Notes under the pieces: model-generated
The model's database searches: none
What the model saw: only the letters and a program-made list of their open reading frames with translations
Told to the model about the DNA's origin: nothing
Assembly (NCBI GenBank): GCA_046313915.1
Contig: JBKBXX010000002.1
Span: forward strand, 1-64,000
Length of the DNA: 64,000 bases
Direction of reading: 5' to 3'
DNA from: CAKKQX01 sp046313915
GTDB taxonomy: Bacteria > Pseudomonadota > Gammaproteobacteria > Burkholderiales > SG8-41
In this document: in pieces, positions 15,179 to 23,630 of the stretch
How the letters are laid out: each line of letters opens with the position of its first letter
Numbering within the stretch: position 1 is the stretch's first letter
Translations under genes and position numbers: made by a program

Positions 15179-17908
15179 ATGAAAACACTGCTGCTGGTCG
15201 ACGGTTCGTCCTACCTTTATCGCGCGTTTCACGCGCTGCCCGATTTGCGCAACAAGAAAAACGAGCCGACCGGCGCGATCTATGGCGTGCTCAACATGCT
15301 GCGCCGGCTGCACCAGGATGCGCCCGCCGATTATAGCGCCTGCGTTTTCGATGCCAAAGGCAAGACTTTCCGCGAAGAGGTCTATCCCGACTACAAGGCC
15401 CACCGGCCGCCCATGCCCGACGATCTCGCCGCGCAGATCGCGCCGCTGCACGAAACCATCGTCGCAATGGGCTGGCCGCTGCTGATCGTCGAGGGTGTGG
15501 AAGCCGACGATGTCATCGGCACGCTTGCCCGCCAGGCCGAGCGCGAGGGCATGCGGGTGGTGATCTCGACCGGCGACAAGGATCTGGCGCAGCTCGTCAG
15601 CCCCGCCATTACGCTGGTCAACACCATGTCCGGCGAGACCCTGAACGAAGCCGGCGTCGAGCAGAAATTCGGCGTCAAGGCCGAGCGCATCATCGATTAT
15701 CTGACGCTGATCGGCGACAGCGTCGACAACGTGCCGGGAGTGGCCAAGGTCGGCCCCAAGACCGCGGTGAAGTGGCTGTCGCAGTACGGCACGCTCGACA
15801 ACGTGATGCGGCATGCTGCCGAGATCGGCGGCGTGGTCGGCGAGAACCTGCGCCGCGCGCTCGACTGGTTGCCCAAGGCGCGCGAGCTGCTCACCATCAG
15901 ATGCGACGTCGCGCTGCCGGTGAAAATCGAGGATCTCGCGCCGCGGCCGCCGGACACGGCGAAGCTCGCCGAGCTGTTCGAGCGCTTCGAATTCAGGTCG
16001 TGGCAGCGCGAGCTGGAAGGGGCGGCGGCCAACCGGGCGCCGCCGCCAGCGGCTGACGGCGCCAGCGCAGACGGCGCGGTGCATGCGCTGCAACCCGCGC
16101 TTGAACGGCATTACGAAACCGTGCTGACCGAGCAGCAGCTCGATGCCTGGGTGAGCCGGATCGCCGCGGCCGATCTGGTCGCGGTCGACACCGAGACCAC
16201 CAGCCTCGATCCGCTGCGCGCGCAACTGGTCGGCATTTCGCTCGCCGTCGCCGCCGGCGACGCCGCCTACATTCCGGTAGGGCATCGCTACGCCGGCGCG
16301 CCGCCGCAGCTCGCGCTCGAACGGGTGCTCGCCCGGCTCGGTCCGTGGCTGGAAGATGCCGCGCGGCCCAAGCTCGGCCAGCACCTCAAGTACGACATGC
16401 ACGTCTTGGCCAACCACGGCGTGCGTCTGGCCGGCGCGCAGCACGACACGCTGCTGCAGTCGTACGTGCTGGAAAGCCACAAGCCACACGACATGGACAG
16501 CCTGGCCTATAGACATTTATCAATAAAAACAATAACTTATGATGAAGTCACGGGCCGGGGCGCGAACCGCATCGGCTTCGAGCAGGTGGCGCTCGAGCGC
16601 GCCGCCGAGTACGCGGCCGAGGACGCCGATATCACGCTGCGGCTGCACCAGGCGCTGTACCCGCAGATCGAGGCGAACGCCGGACTCACCTATATTTACC
16701 GCGAACTCGAAATGCCGGTGATGCGCGTGCTGCAGATCATGGAACGCCACGGCGTGCTGCTCGACACGGCGCTGCTCGCGGAACTGTCGCGCGAATTCGG
16801 CGAGAAAATGTTGGCGCTCGAAGCGCGGGCGCACGCGCAGGCCGGCCAGCCTTTCAACCTCAATTCGCCCAGGCAGATCCAGGACATCCTGTTCGGGAAA
16901 CACGGGCTGAAGCCGGTCAGGAAAACGCCTTCGGGCGCGCCTTCCACCGACGAGGATACGCTTGAGCAGCTCGCGCTCGATCATCCGCTGCCGCGATTGA
17001 TCCTCGATTACCGCAGTCTCGCCAAGCTCAAATCGACTTACACCGACAAGCTGCCCGAGATGATCCATCCCGCGACCGGGCGCGTGCACACCAATTATGC
17101 GCAGGCGGTAGCGGTGACCGGGCGGCTCGCGAGCAACGATCCCAATCTGCAGAACATCCCGATCCGCACCGCTGAAGGCCGGCGCATCCGCGAGGCGTTC
17201 ATCGCGCCGCCGGGGTGCCATCTCGTGTCGGCGGACTATTCGCAGATCGAACTCAGGATCATGGCGCACGTGTCGCAGGACGCGGGCCTGCTCAGGGCAT
17301 TCGCCGCCGGCGAGGATATCCACCGCGCCACCGCAGCGGAAATTTTCGGCGTGGCGCCGCAAGTCGTGGACGCCGAGCAGCGGCGTTACGCCAAAGTGAT
17401 CAACTTCGGTCTGATCTACGGCATGTCGTCGTTCGGGCTCGCGCGCGAGCTCGGGCTTGAGCGCGCTGCCGCCCAGCAGTACATGGACCGCTATTTTGCG
17501 CGCTATCCGGGAGTTGCCGAGTACATGCGCGCGACACGCGAAAAAGCGCGCGAGCAGGGCTACGTCGAAACCGTGTTCGGGCGCCGGCTGTGGCTGCCCG
17601 AAATCCGCGGCGGCAACGGCATGCGACGCCAGGCCGCCGAGCGCGCGGCGATCAACGCGCCGATGCAAGGCACTGCGGCCGACCTCATCAAGATGGCGAT
17701 GATCGCGGTGCAGAAATGGATAGAGCGCGACGGACTCAAGACCCGGCTCATCATGCAGGTGCACGACGAGCTGGTGCTCGAAGTGCCCGACGCCGAGCTC
17801 GCCGCCGTGAAAGAGACTTTGCCGCGTCTCATGACCGGCGTGGCGAAGCTCGCGGTGCCGCTGGTGGTCGATGTCGGAGTGGGGCCGAACTGGGATAAAG
17901 CGCATTGA
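15179..17908 (+). CDS. polA: DNA polymerase I
   Basis: This is a full 909-aa Pol I. The 5' nuclease domain opens MKTLLLVDGSSYLYRAFHAL and includes the helix-hairpin-helix YLTLIGDSVDNVPGVAKVGPK. The 3'-5' exonuclease is present and looks active (DLVAVDTETTSLDP near residue 336). The polymerase domain has DYSQIELRIMAHVS near 686, the O-helix RRYAKVINFGLIYGMS and the palm HDELVLEVP near 861. Codons at 16508-16549 (YRHLSIKTITYDEV) are strikingly AT-rich (AGA, TTA, TCA, ATA, AAA, ACA, ATA) within a GC-rich gene; see findings. Confidence 0.98.
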   Translation: MKTLLLVDGSSYLYRAFHALPDLRNKKNEPTGAIYGVLNMLRRLHQDAPADYSACVFDAKGKTFREEVYPDYKAHRPPMPDDLAAQIAPLHETIVAMGWPLLIVEGVEADDVIGTLARQAEREGMRVVISTGDKDLAQLVSPAITLVNTMSGETLNEAGVEQKFGVKAERIIDYLTLIGDSVDNVPGVAKVGPKTAVKWLSQYGTLDNVMRHAAEIGGVVGENLRRALDWLPKARELLTIRCDVALPVKIEDLAPRPPDTAKLAELFERFEFRSWQRELEGAAANRAPPPAADGASADGAVHALQPALERHYETVLTEQQLDAWVSRIAAADLVAVDTETTSLDPLRAQLVGISLAVAAGDAAYIPVGHRYAGAPPQLALERVLARLGPWLEDAARPKLGQHLKYDMHVLANHGVRLAGAQHDTLLQSYVLESHKPHDMDSLAYRHLSIKTITYDEVTGRGANRIGFEQVALERAAEYAAEDADITLRLHQALYPQIEANAGLTYIYRELEMPVMRVLQIMERHGVLLDTALLAELSREFGEKMLALEARAHAQAGQPFNLNSPRQIQDILFGKHGLKPVRKTPSGAPSTDEDTLEQLALDHPLPRLILDYRSLAKLKSTYTDKLPEMIHPATGRVHTNYAQAVAVTGRLASNDPNLQNIPIRTAEGRRIREAFIAPPGCHLVSADYSQIELRIMAHVSQDAGLLRAFAAGEDIHRATAAEIFGVAPQVVDAEQRRYAKVINFGLIYGMSSFGLARELGLERAAAQQYMDRYFARYPGVAEYMRATREKAREQGYVETVFGRRLWLPEIRGGNGMRRQAAERAAINAPMQGTAADLIKMAMIAVQKWIERDGLKTRLIMQVHDELVLEVPDAELAAVKETLPRLMTGVAKLAVPLVVDVGVGPNWDKAH

Positions 17909-18011
17909 GCGCTTGGCGGGATGAAGCGCATCGCGAAGCACGGGGCGCGGATTTTCGCGCGCATCCCATATGACATGGCATGGTTTTTTTTCGATGAGGA
18001 TGGAACAAACA

Positions 18012-19175
18012 ATGCGTATCCACACCGCAAGTCTCGCGCGTCTCGCGGCGCTGCTGTCCTCGCTCTGGGCTGCGCCGGTCGTCGCCCAAAGTTATCCTTC
18101 GAAGCCGATCCGCCTCATCATCGCGCAGGCGCCGGGCGGAGGGCCCGGCTCACGGCGAAGGGGTGGGGGTGGGGGCGGAGACGGGACCCGGCTGCCCGGA
18201 TCATGGCAGCGCATCTTGCGACGGCTGGCGCTGGCGCTGCTGTCCTCGCTCTGGGCTGCGCCGGTCGTCGCCCAAAGTTATCCTTCGAAGCCGATCCGCC
18301 TCATCATCGCGCAGGCGCCGGGCAGCGCCACCGACGGCGTGAGCCGCGTGCTCAGCACCAAGCTCGCCGAGCGTCTCGGCCAGCCGCTCGTCATCGAAGC
18401 GCGTCCGGGTGCCGGCGGCACGGTGGGCACGGAAGTGGCGGCGCGCGCCGCCGCCGACGGCTACACGCTGTTCATGGCCAACAACTCCACGCACGGCTCG
18501 AATCCCGCGGTGTACCGCAAGTTGCCGTACGACGCGGTCAGGGATTTCGCGCCGATCATTTTCGTGGCGGCCACGCCGTACGTCTTGAGTGTGCACCCGT
18601 CGCTGCCGGCAACGAGCGTGAAACAGCTCGTCGCGCTGGCGAAATCGAAACCGGGGCAGATCAATTACGCTTCCGCGGGCAACGGCAGCACTCATCACCT
18701 GAGCGGCGAGCTGCTCAAGAGCATGGCCGGCATCGACCTGCTCCACGTCCCGTACAAAGGCACGACGCCCGCCATCACCGCCTTGCTGAGCGGCGAGGTG
18801 TCGGTCATGTTCGCCACCGTGGTCGGCATCCAGCCGCACGTCAAGTCGGGCAAGGTGAGGGCGCTGGGCGTGACGGCCTCGCGGCGCTCGCAGATGATGC
18901 CCGAGCTGCCGACGATGGCCGAGGCGGGGCTGCCGGGTTTTGAAGTCACGTCCTGGTTCGGGCTGCTCGCGCCCGCGGGAACGCCGGCGGCGGTCGTGAA
19001 CCGCCTGAACGCCGAAACGGCGAAGGTGCTGGGACTGCCGGAAGTGAAGTCCGCGTTGAACACGCTGGGCTTCGAGGTCACGTCCGGCTCGCCCGAGCAG
19101 TTCGGCGACCACATCAAGCGCGAGATCGAGAAGTTCACCAGGCTCGCCAATGCGACCGGCATCAAGGCGGAGTAG
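18012..19175 (+). CDS. tripartite tricarboxylate transporter (Bug) substrate-binding protein with duplicated N-terminus
   Basis: Bug proteins are periplasmic solute receptors. The ATG at 18012 gives 387 aa, whereas the family is about 325; the excess is exactly 62 codons (186 bp). Residues 13-42 (ALLSSLWAAPVVAQSYPSKP and on) recur identically at 75-104. Between them lies a Gly/Arg-rich segment (GGPGSRRRGGGGGGDG) and a second basic signal-like start (QRILRR). From residue 105 it is a normal Bug protein (SATDGVSRVLSTKLAERLGQ, HHLSGELLKSMAG, HVPYKG). The first cleavage site after AQ may leave a mature protein carrying a second signal-like helix, which could impair folding. No TctA or TctB gene is adjacent. 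Confidence 0.85.
   Translation: MRIHTASLARLAALLSSLWAAPVVAQSYPSKPIRLIIAQAPGGGPGSRRRGGGGGGDGTRLPGSWQRILRRLALALLSSLWAAPVVAQSYPSKPIRLIIAQAPGSATDGVSRVLSTKLAERLGQPLVIEARPGAGGTVGTEVAARAAADGYTLFMANNSTHGSNPAVYRKLPYDAVRDFAPIIFVAATPYVLSVHPSLPATSVKQLVALAKSKPGQINYASAGNGSTHHLSGELLKSMAGIDLLHVPYKGTTPAITALLSGEVSVMFATVVGIQPHVKSGKVRALGVTASRRSQMMPELPTMAEAGLPGFEVTSWFGLLAPAGTPAAVVNRLNAETAKVLGLPEVKSALNTLGFEVTSGSPEQFGDHIKREIEKFTRLANATGIKAE
18047..18323 (+). repeat. 91-bp perfect direct repeat with 95-bp spacer inside the Bug gene
   Basis: Bases 18047-18137 and 18233-18323 are identical over 91 bp, offset 186 bp and in frame. The 95-bp spacer is G-rich (GGGGTGGGGGTGGGGGCGG) and does not resemble the gene's own upstream region, so this is not a simple tandem duplication. 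Confidence 0.9.
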
Positions 19176-19298
19176 CGGGGAAAAGGGTGAAACCCCCATC
19201 CCTGCCCTTCCCCTTTTTTGAAGGGAAAGGAAACTCTGCCGGCGGGAGGAGGATGGGTGGGGCGGCATGTGCAGGACAAACGCGAAAGGGGAGCGGCA

Positions 19299-19712
19299 TT
19301 GTCACACGATTCGATCGCCGGCAGCTGTCTGTGCGGCGCGGTGCGTTTTGAAATCAGGCCGCCGTTGACGGCTTTCCGCTACTGCTATTGCAGCCGCTGC
19401 CGCAAGGCGAGCGGTGCGGCGCATGCGGCCAATGTTTTTCTTCCGGCGAGCCTGTGGGGCGGGCCCGCCGGCGAGGCACTGATCCGCCGTTTCGATCTGC
19501 CGGGCGCGAAGCGCTTCGCGGTGTGCTTCTGCACGCGGTGCGGCACGCGCGTGCCGCACCGGATTGCGGGCACGGAAAACATGATGGTGCCGGCAGGCAT
19601 TCTGGATGCGAGTCCTGGCGAGGCCCCCGACAGCTGCATTTTCTGGGCGTCGCGAGCGCCGTGGTACGTCGAACCGCAGGCGCTGCCGAAGTTCGACGAA
19701 TACGGCGGGTGA
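19299..19712 (+). CDS. GFA-family zinc-binding protein
   Basis: Start is taken as TTG at 19299 after an AAAGGGGAG ribosome binding site, giving 137 aa that begin MSHDSIAGSCLCGAVRFEIR, the usual GFA opening. An upstream ATG would add about 27 unconserved residues. Cysteines for two zinc sites are present (SCLCG, YCYCSRCR, CFCTRCG). The family is named after glutathione-dependent formaldehyde-activating enzyme, but most members have no shown activity. It is independent of the upstream Bug gene (123-bp gap). Confidence 0.85.
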   Translation: MSHDSIAGSCLCGAVRFEIRPPLTAFRYCYCSRCRKASGAAHAANVFLPASLWGGPAGEALIRRFDLPGAKRFAVCFCTRCGTRVPHRIAGTENMMVPAGILDASPGEAPDSCIFWASRAPWYVEPQALPKFDEYGG

Positions 19713-19784
19713 ACGGCGTGCGCGGGAGAAGCAGGGAGCGAGATGGTGTTAAACTGGAGTTCGGTTTTTCCCGAGCAAACGCAC

Positions 19785-20363
19785 ATGAGCTTTCTCGTCC
19801 TCGGTCTCGTCATTTTTCTCGGCACGCACTCGGTCCGGATCTTGGCCGGGGACTGGCGCGCGCGCACCATCGCGCGGGTCGGACATGAGACGTGGAAAGG
19901 CGGGTATTCGCTGATCGCGCTCGCCGGCTTCGCGCTGCTCGTCTGGGGTTACGGCGAAGCACGGCAGTCGGGCGCGGTGCTCTACGATCCGCCGCTTTAC
20001 ATGCGTCACGTCACGGCGCTGCTGATGCTCGTTTCCTTCGTGCTGCTGGCGGCGGTTTACGTGCCCGGCAATCACATCAAGGCGGCGGTCGGCCACCCGA
20101 TGGCGGCGGGCGCGAAGCTGTGGGCGCTCGCGCATCTGCTGTCCAACGGCGGCCTCGCCGATGTCGTGCTGTTCGGCGCATTTCTCGCCTGGGCCGTCGC
20201 CGATTTCGGCGTCTCGCGCAGGCGCGACCGCATCGCCGGCACGCGCTATCCGGCGGGCAGCGGCGCGCGCACTGCGCTTGCCGTGGCCGTCGGCGCGCTG
20301 GCGTGGGCGGTGTTCGCGTTCTGGGCGCACCTGTGGCTCACCGGCGTGAGGCCGATGGGGTGA
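19785..20363 (+). CDS. NnrU family membrane protein
   Basis: The start is put at ATG 19785 (MSFLVLGLVIFLGTHSVRIL), because family members begin with exactly this helix. ATG 19743 would add 14 polar residues. The 192-aa product has about five membrane helices and the NnrU motifs GTHSVRI, WKGGYSLIALAGFALLVWGY and HPMAAGAKLWALAHLLSNG. NnrU was named from denitrifiers, where it supports nitric oxide metabolism, and its biochemical role is unclear. No nitrite or nitric oxide reductase genes are nearby. Confidence 0.85.
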   Translation: MSFLVLGLVIFLGTHSVRILAGDWRARTIARVGHETWKGGYSLIALAGFALLVWGYGEARQSGAVLYDPPLYMRHVTALLMLVSFVLLAAVYVPGNHIKAAVGHPMAAGAKLWALAHLLSNGGLADVVLFGAFLAWAVADFGVSRRRDRIAGTRYPAGSGARTALAVAVGALAWAVFAFWAHLWLTGVRPMG

Positions 20364-20434
20364 AGCGGAGGCGGGAGATTCGCCGCCCGCTCCGCTGAAG
20401 CGCCGCTGACCCGCGTCGGACCAGCCCAGCCCAT

Positions 20435-21247
20435 ATGTTTTTTCCCGTCTCCGGCGTCACTGCTCCCCTGTGGCTGCCACCCCTGGTGGGTTTCGCGATT
20501 TCCCTCTTCACTTCCATGGTGGGTGTATCCGGCGCCTTCCTGCTGCTGCCTTTCCAGATGAGTGTGCTGGGCTACGTATCGCCTTCGGTGTCGGCGACCA
20601 ACCTCGTTTTCAATCTCGTCGCGATTCCCAGCGGTGTTTCGCGCTACGCGCGCGAAGGCCGCATGGATTGGCCGCTCGCCCGCGTCATTGCCGCGGGCAC
20701 GCTGCCGGGGCTGCTGGCCGGCTGGTGGCTGCGCGTGCATTGGCTGCCGCAGCCGCATGCTTTCAAGTTTTTCGTCGGTGTGGTGCTGGCCGCGCTCGCC
20801 GTTCACCTGCTGGCCGGTTTCCCGGGCCGATCCGTGGTACCGACGGTCGGACCGGCTGAGTTTCCCCCAATGCGCCCGGTCTTTTTCGCAGCCCTGGGCA
20901 TCGGCGTGATCGGCGGCGCTTATGGCATCGGCGGCGGTTCATTGATGGCGCCGGTGCTGGTCGCGGTGTTCGGCTTGTCGGTGCACGCGGTGGCGGGCGC
21001 GGCGCTGTTCGGCACCTTCATCACTTCCGCGGGCGGGGTCGCACTCTATCAGTTTCTGCCGGCGCCGCCGGACATGGAAACGCGTCCCGACTGGGCGCTG
21101 GGAATCCTGTTCGGGCTGGGTGGCGCCGTCGGCGCCTATCTGGGCGCCCGCTTGCAGATCCATGTGGCGCAGCACGTCCTGAAACTCGGCCTCGCGCTCT
21201 TGCTCGGTGCGTTGTCCGCTACGTATGTGATTCAGTTTTTCCGCTGA
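20435..21247 (+). CDS. sulfite exporter TauE/SafE family permease
   Basis: The 270-aa protein has about eight hydrophobic segments and the duplicated family signature. Half one carries GFAISLFTSMVGVSGAFLLLPFQ and half two carries GIGVIGGAYGIGGGSLMAPV. Family members export sulfite, sulfoacetate or related organosulfonates, and the substrate cannot be read from sequence. It stands 71 bp after the NnrU gene on the same strand without clear coupling. Confidence 0.85.
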   Translation: MFFPVSGVTAPLWLPPLVGFAISLFTSMVGVSGAFLLLPFQMSVLGYVSPSVSATNLVFNLVAIPSGVSRYAREGRMDWPLARVIAAGTLPGLLAGWWLRVHWLPQPHAFKFFVGVVLAALAVHLLAGFPGRSVVPTVGPAEFPPMRPVFFAALGIGVIGGAYGIGGGSLMAPVLVAVFGLSVHAVAGAALFGTFITSAGGVALYQFLPAPPDMETRPDWALGILFGLGGAVGAYLGARLQIHVAQHVLKLGLALLLGALSATYVIQFFR

Positions 21248-21344
21248 TGCCGCGGCTTTCCGCCATCGCAGGGCATGCGGAAAATGCGGCCGGGCACGCA
21301 AACGCAGCCCGAAAATCGATCAAAAAATCTCGCGGAGGCGCACC

Positions 21345-21776
21345 ATGAAAAAAACATCCCGCAGCAAAGCCTTCCGCGCCGGGCTGGCGTTGCGCAAAAA
21401 AGTCCTGGGCGCGGACTACGTGGAAAAATCGTTCCGGGATGCCGACGATTTCCTGATGCCTTTCCAGGAACTCGCCACCGAATTCGCGTGGGGCAGCGTG
21501 TGGACGCGCCCCGGCCTGACGCTGCGCGACCGCAGCCTGGTGACGCTCGCGCAGTGCATTGCGCTGAATCGTCCCGACGAAATCGGCATCCACTTGCGCG
21601 GGGCGCTGCGTAACGGCGTCACCGTCACGGAGATCCGCGAGCTGTGCCTGCATTCCTTCCTGTATTGCGGCGGGCCGGCTGCGCTCGATGCGTTTCGTGT
21701 CGTGAAGAACGCGTTGCCGGAAATCGAAGCGGCGGGCAAGACGGCGAAAAAGGCAGCCGGGAAAAAACGCCGTTGA
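21345..21776 (+). CDS. carboxymuconolactone decarboxylase family protein
   Basis: ATG 21345 is preceded by GGAGGCGCACC. The 143-aa product matches the CMD/AhpD-like fold of PcaC: GADYVEKSFRDADDF, PFQELATEFAWGSVWTRPGL and LRDRSLVTLAQCIALNR. The CxxC of peroxidase-type AhpD is absent, which favours the decarboxylase-like branch (protocatechuate pathway). No other pca genes are in the window. The last 15 residues are lysine-rich (KTAKKAAGKKRR), an unusual basic tail. It converges with the next gene. Confidence 0.85.
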   Translation: MKKTSRSKAFRAGLALRKKVLGADYVEKSFRDADDFLMPFQELATEFAWGSVWTRPGLTLRDRSLVTLAQCIALNRPDEIGIHLRGALRNGVTVTEIRELCLHSFLYCGGPAALDAFRVVKNALPEIEAAGKTAKKAAGKKRR

Positions 21777-21789
21777 GGCATGGCCGGCC

Positions 21790-22686
21790 TCAGCGCTTGC
21801 CGCGCCGGCGCTCGATGCCCGCCATCGCGCCCAGCACTTCGCACACCGAGGCGGTGTCGCTCTGGCCGAGACCCCGCCCCATCGCCGCGCTGTATAGGGG
21901 TTCGCAGGCGCTGAACAGCGGCGTCGGGCAGTCGACCGAGCGTGCCATTTCGCCGATCACCTGCATGTCTTTCTGCCACACTTCCACTTTCATGGTCGCG
22001 GGCCGGTAGCGGCCTTCGATCATGAGCTTGCCGCGCAGGCGGTAGACGCCATTGCCGATCACCGGGCTCGTGGCGAAGAGCTCCCATACCTGGCGCGGGT
22101 CGAGCCCCATTTTGCGCGCGAAAGTGAGCGCTTCGGCGGTGGCGACGTTGAGGATCGCCACCATGTGGTTGGCGGAGAATTTCATCCGGGTGCCGTTGCC
22201 GTAGGCGCCGACGTACGGCACCTTTTGGGTGAACACGCCGAGCACCGGCTGCGCGCGCTTGAACGCCGCGCGCGAGCCGCTGGCGAATATCGTCCACGCG
22301 CCTTCCTTCATGCGCACCGCGGTGCCACTGATCGGGCAGTCGAGTGTCGCGATGCCGGTGCGCCGGAGCGTGCGCCGTGCGCGATCCTTGGCGGCGAGCG
22401 GCAGCGTGCTGGTTTCGATGACGAGAAGCCCGGCGCGCCCGGCTTCGGCGATTTTTGCCACCGTGGCGGCGAGCGCCGCAGCGGTCGCGAGCGAGGTGAT
22501 GACGATCTCAGCGCTCGCCGCCACCGCGGTGGCCGAGGCGAGCGGCTCGCCGCCCGCTTTCTTGAGCCGGCGGCAGGCCTCGGCGCGGATGTCGTAACCG
22601 GTGACGCGGTAACCGTGGGCGAGCAACGCCTCGGCCATCGCGCTGCCCATGATGCCGAGGCCGACGATGCCGACGGCCGGTTTCAT
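21790..22686 (-). CDS. NAD(P)-dependent beta-hydroxyacid dehydrogenase (3-hydroxyisobutyrate dehydrogenase family)
   Basis: The ATG at 22684-22686 overlaps the lipA stop (ATGA). It begins MKPAVGIVGLGIMGSAMAEA, a clean dinucleotide-binding fold, and is 298 aa, the family size. The substrate signature follows (DCPISGTAVRMKEGAWTIFASG), and the catalytic lysine lies in GNGTRMKFSANHM. Members reduce or oxidise 3-hydroxyisobutyrate, tartronate semialdehyde or similar, and the exact substrate is unknown. Translational coupling to lipA may be positional only. Confidence 0.88.
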   Translation of the reverse strand: MKPAVGIVGLGIMGSAMAEALLAHGYRVTGYDIRAEACRRLKKAGGEPLASATAVAASAEIVITSLATAAALAATVAKIAEAGRAGLLVIETSTLPLAAKDRARRTLRRTGIATLDCPISGTAVRMKEGAWTIFASGSRAAFKRAQPVLGVFTQKVPYVGAYGNGTRMKFSANHMVAILNVATAEALTFARKMGLDPRQVWELFATSPVIGNGVYRLRGKLMIEGRYRPATMKVEVWQKDMQVIGEMARSVDCPTPLFSACEPLYSAAMGRGLGQSDTASVCEVLGAMAGIERRRGKR

Positions 22687-23630
22687 TTGAGCGCCATCAC
22701 GCCGGCTTCGTGCGCCTGCTGGTCGGCGTGATAGCTCGAACGCACCAGCGGCCCGCATGCGGCGTGGCTGAAACCCATTTTTTGCGCTTCGTGCGCGAAC
22801 CGGTCGAAGAGCGCCGGCTCGACGTAACGCAGCACCGGCAGGTGGTGCGCCGAAGGCTGCAGATACTGGCCAATCGTCAGCATGTCGACGTCGTGCGCGC
22901 GCAGGTCGCGCATCACTTCGAGGATTTCCCCGTCGGTTTCGCCCAGCCCCACCATCAGTCCCGACTTGGCGGGGAGGTGCGGGCAGCGCGCTTTAAAATT
23001 CTTCAATAATTTCAATGAGTTACTGTAGTCTGCACCCGGGCGCGCCTGTTTGTAGAGCCGCGGCACGGTTTCCAGATTGTGGTTCATGACGTCGGGCGGA
23101 CACTCGGCGAGGATGTCGAGCGCGAGATCGAGCCGGCCGCGGAAATCGGGCACCAGCGCTTCGATACGCGTTGCCGGCGAAGCCTCGCGCACGGCGCGGA
23201 TGCAGTCCCTGAAATGGCGCGCGCCGCCATCGCGCAGGTCGTCGCGGTCGACGCTGGTGATCACCACATACTTGAGCTTGAGCGCGGCAATGGTGTCGGC
23301 GAGCCGGACGGGTTCGGCGGCGTCGGGCGGCAGCGGCTTGCCGTGCGCGACGTCGCAGAACGGGCAGCGCCGCGTGCACAGGTCTCCGAGGATCATGAAA
23401 GTCGCGGTGCCTTTGCCGAAACACTCGCCGATGTTGGGGCAGGTTGCTTCCTCGCACACCGTATGCAGGCGGTGCTCGCGCAGGATGTCCTTGATTTCCT
23501 GGAAGCGCCGGCCGTCGCCGAGCCGCACGCGGATCCACTCCGGCTTCCTCAGCGGTTCGGCCGGCACCACCTTGATCGGGATGCGCGCCGTCTTGGCCGC
23601 GCCTTTCTGCTTTTCACCTGTCGCGCTCAT
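22683..23630 (-). CDS. lipA: lipoyl synthase
   Basis: This radical-SAM enzyme inserts two sulfurs into octanoyl chains on lipoyl domains. At 315 aa it has both iron-sulfur motifs: auxiliary cluster cysteines C59, C64 and C70 (CEEATCPNIGEC) and the SAM cluster C85, C89 and C92 (CTRRCPFC). The C-terminal RSSY supplies the auxiliary-cluster serine. Start and stop overlap lipB upstream and the dehydrogenase downstream by ATGA. Codons for YSNSLKLLKNFK (about 22993-23028) are AT-rich against the gene's background; see findings. Confidence 0.98.
   Translation of the reverse strand: MSATGEKQKGAAKTARIPIKVVPAEPLRKPEWIRVRLGDGRRFQEIKDILREHRLHTVCEEATCPNIGECFGKGTATFMILGDLCTRRCPFCDVAHGKPLPPDAAEPVRLADTIAALKLKYVVITSVDRDDLRDGGARHFRDCIRAVREASPATRIEALVPDFRGRLDLALDILAECPPDVMNHNLETVPRLYKQARPGADYSNSLKLLKNFKARCPHLPAKSGLMVGLGETDGEILEVMRDLRAHDVDMLTIGQYLQPSAHHLPVLRYVEPALFDRFAHEAQKMGFSHAACGPLVRSSYHADQQAHEAGVMALK

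Noticed and set aside
19176..19298. Coding start of the GFA gene at the upstream ATG 19218
   Set aside because: The added residues (MKGKETLPAGGGWVGRHVQD and on) are unlike the family, and the TTG at 19299 has a better ribosome binding site.
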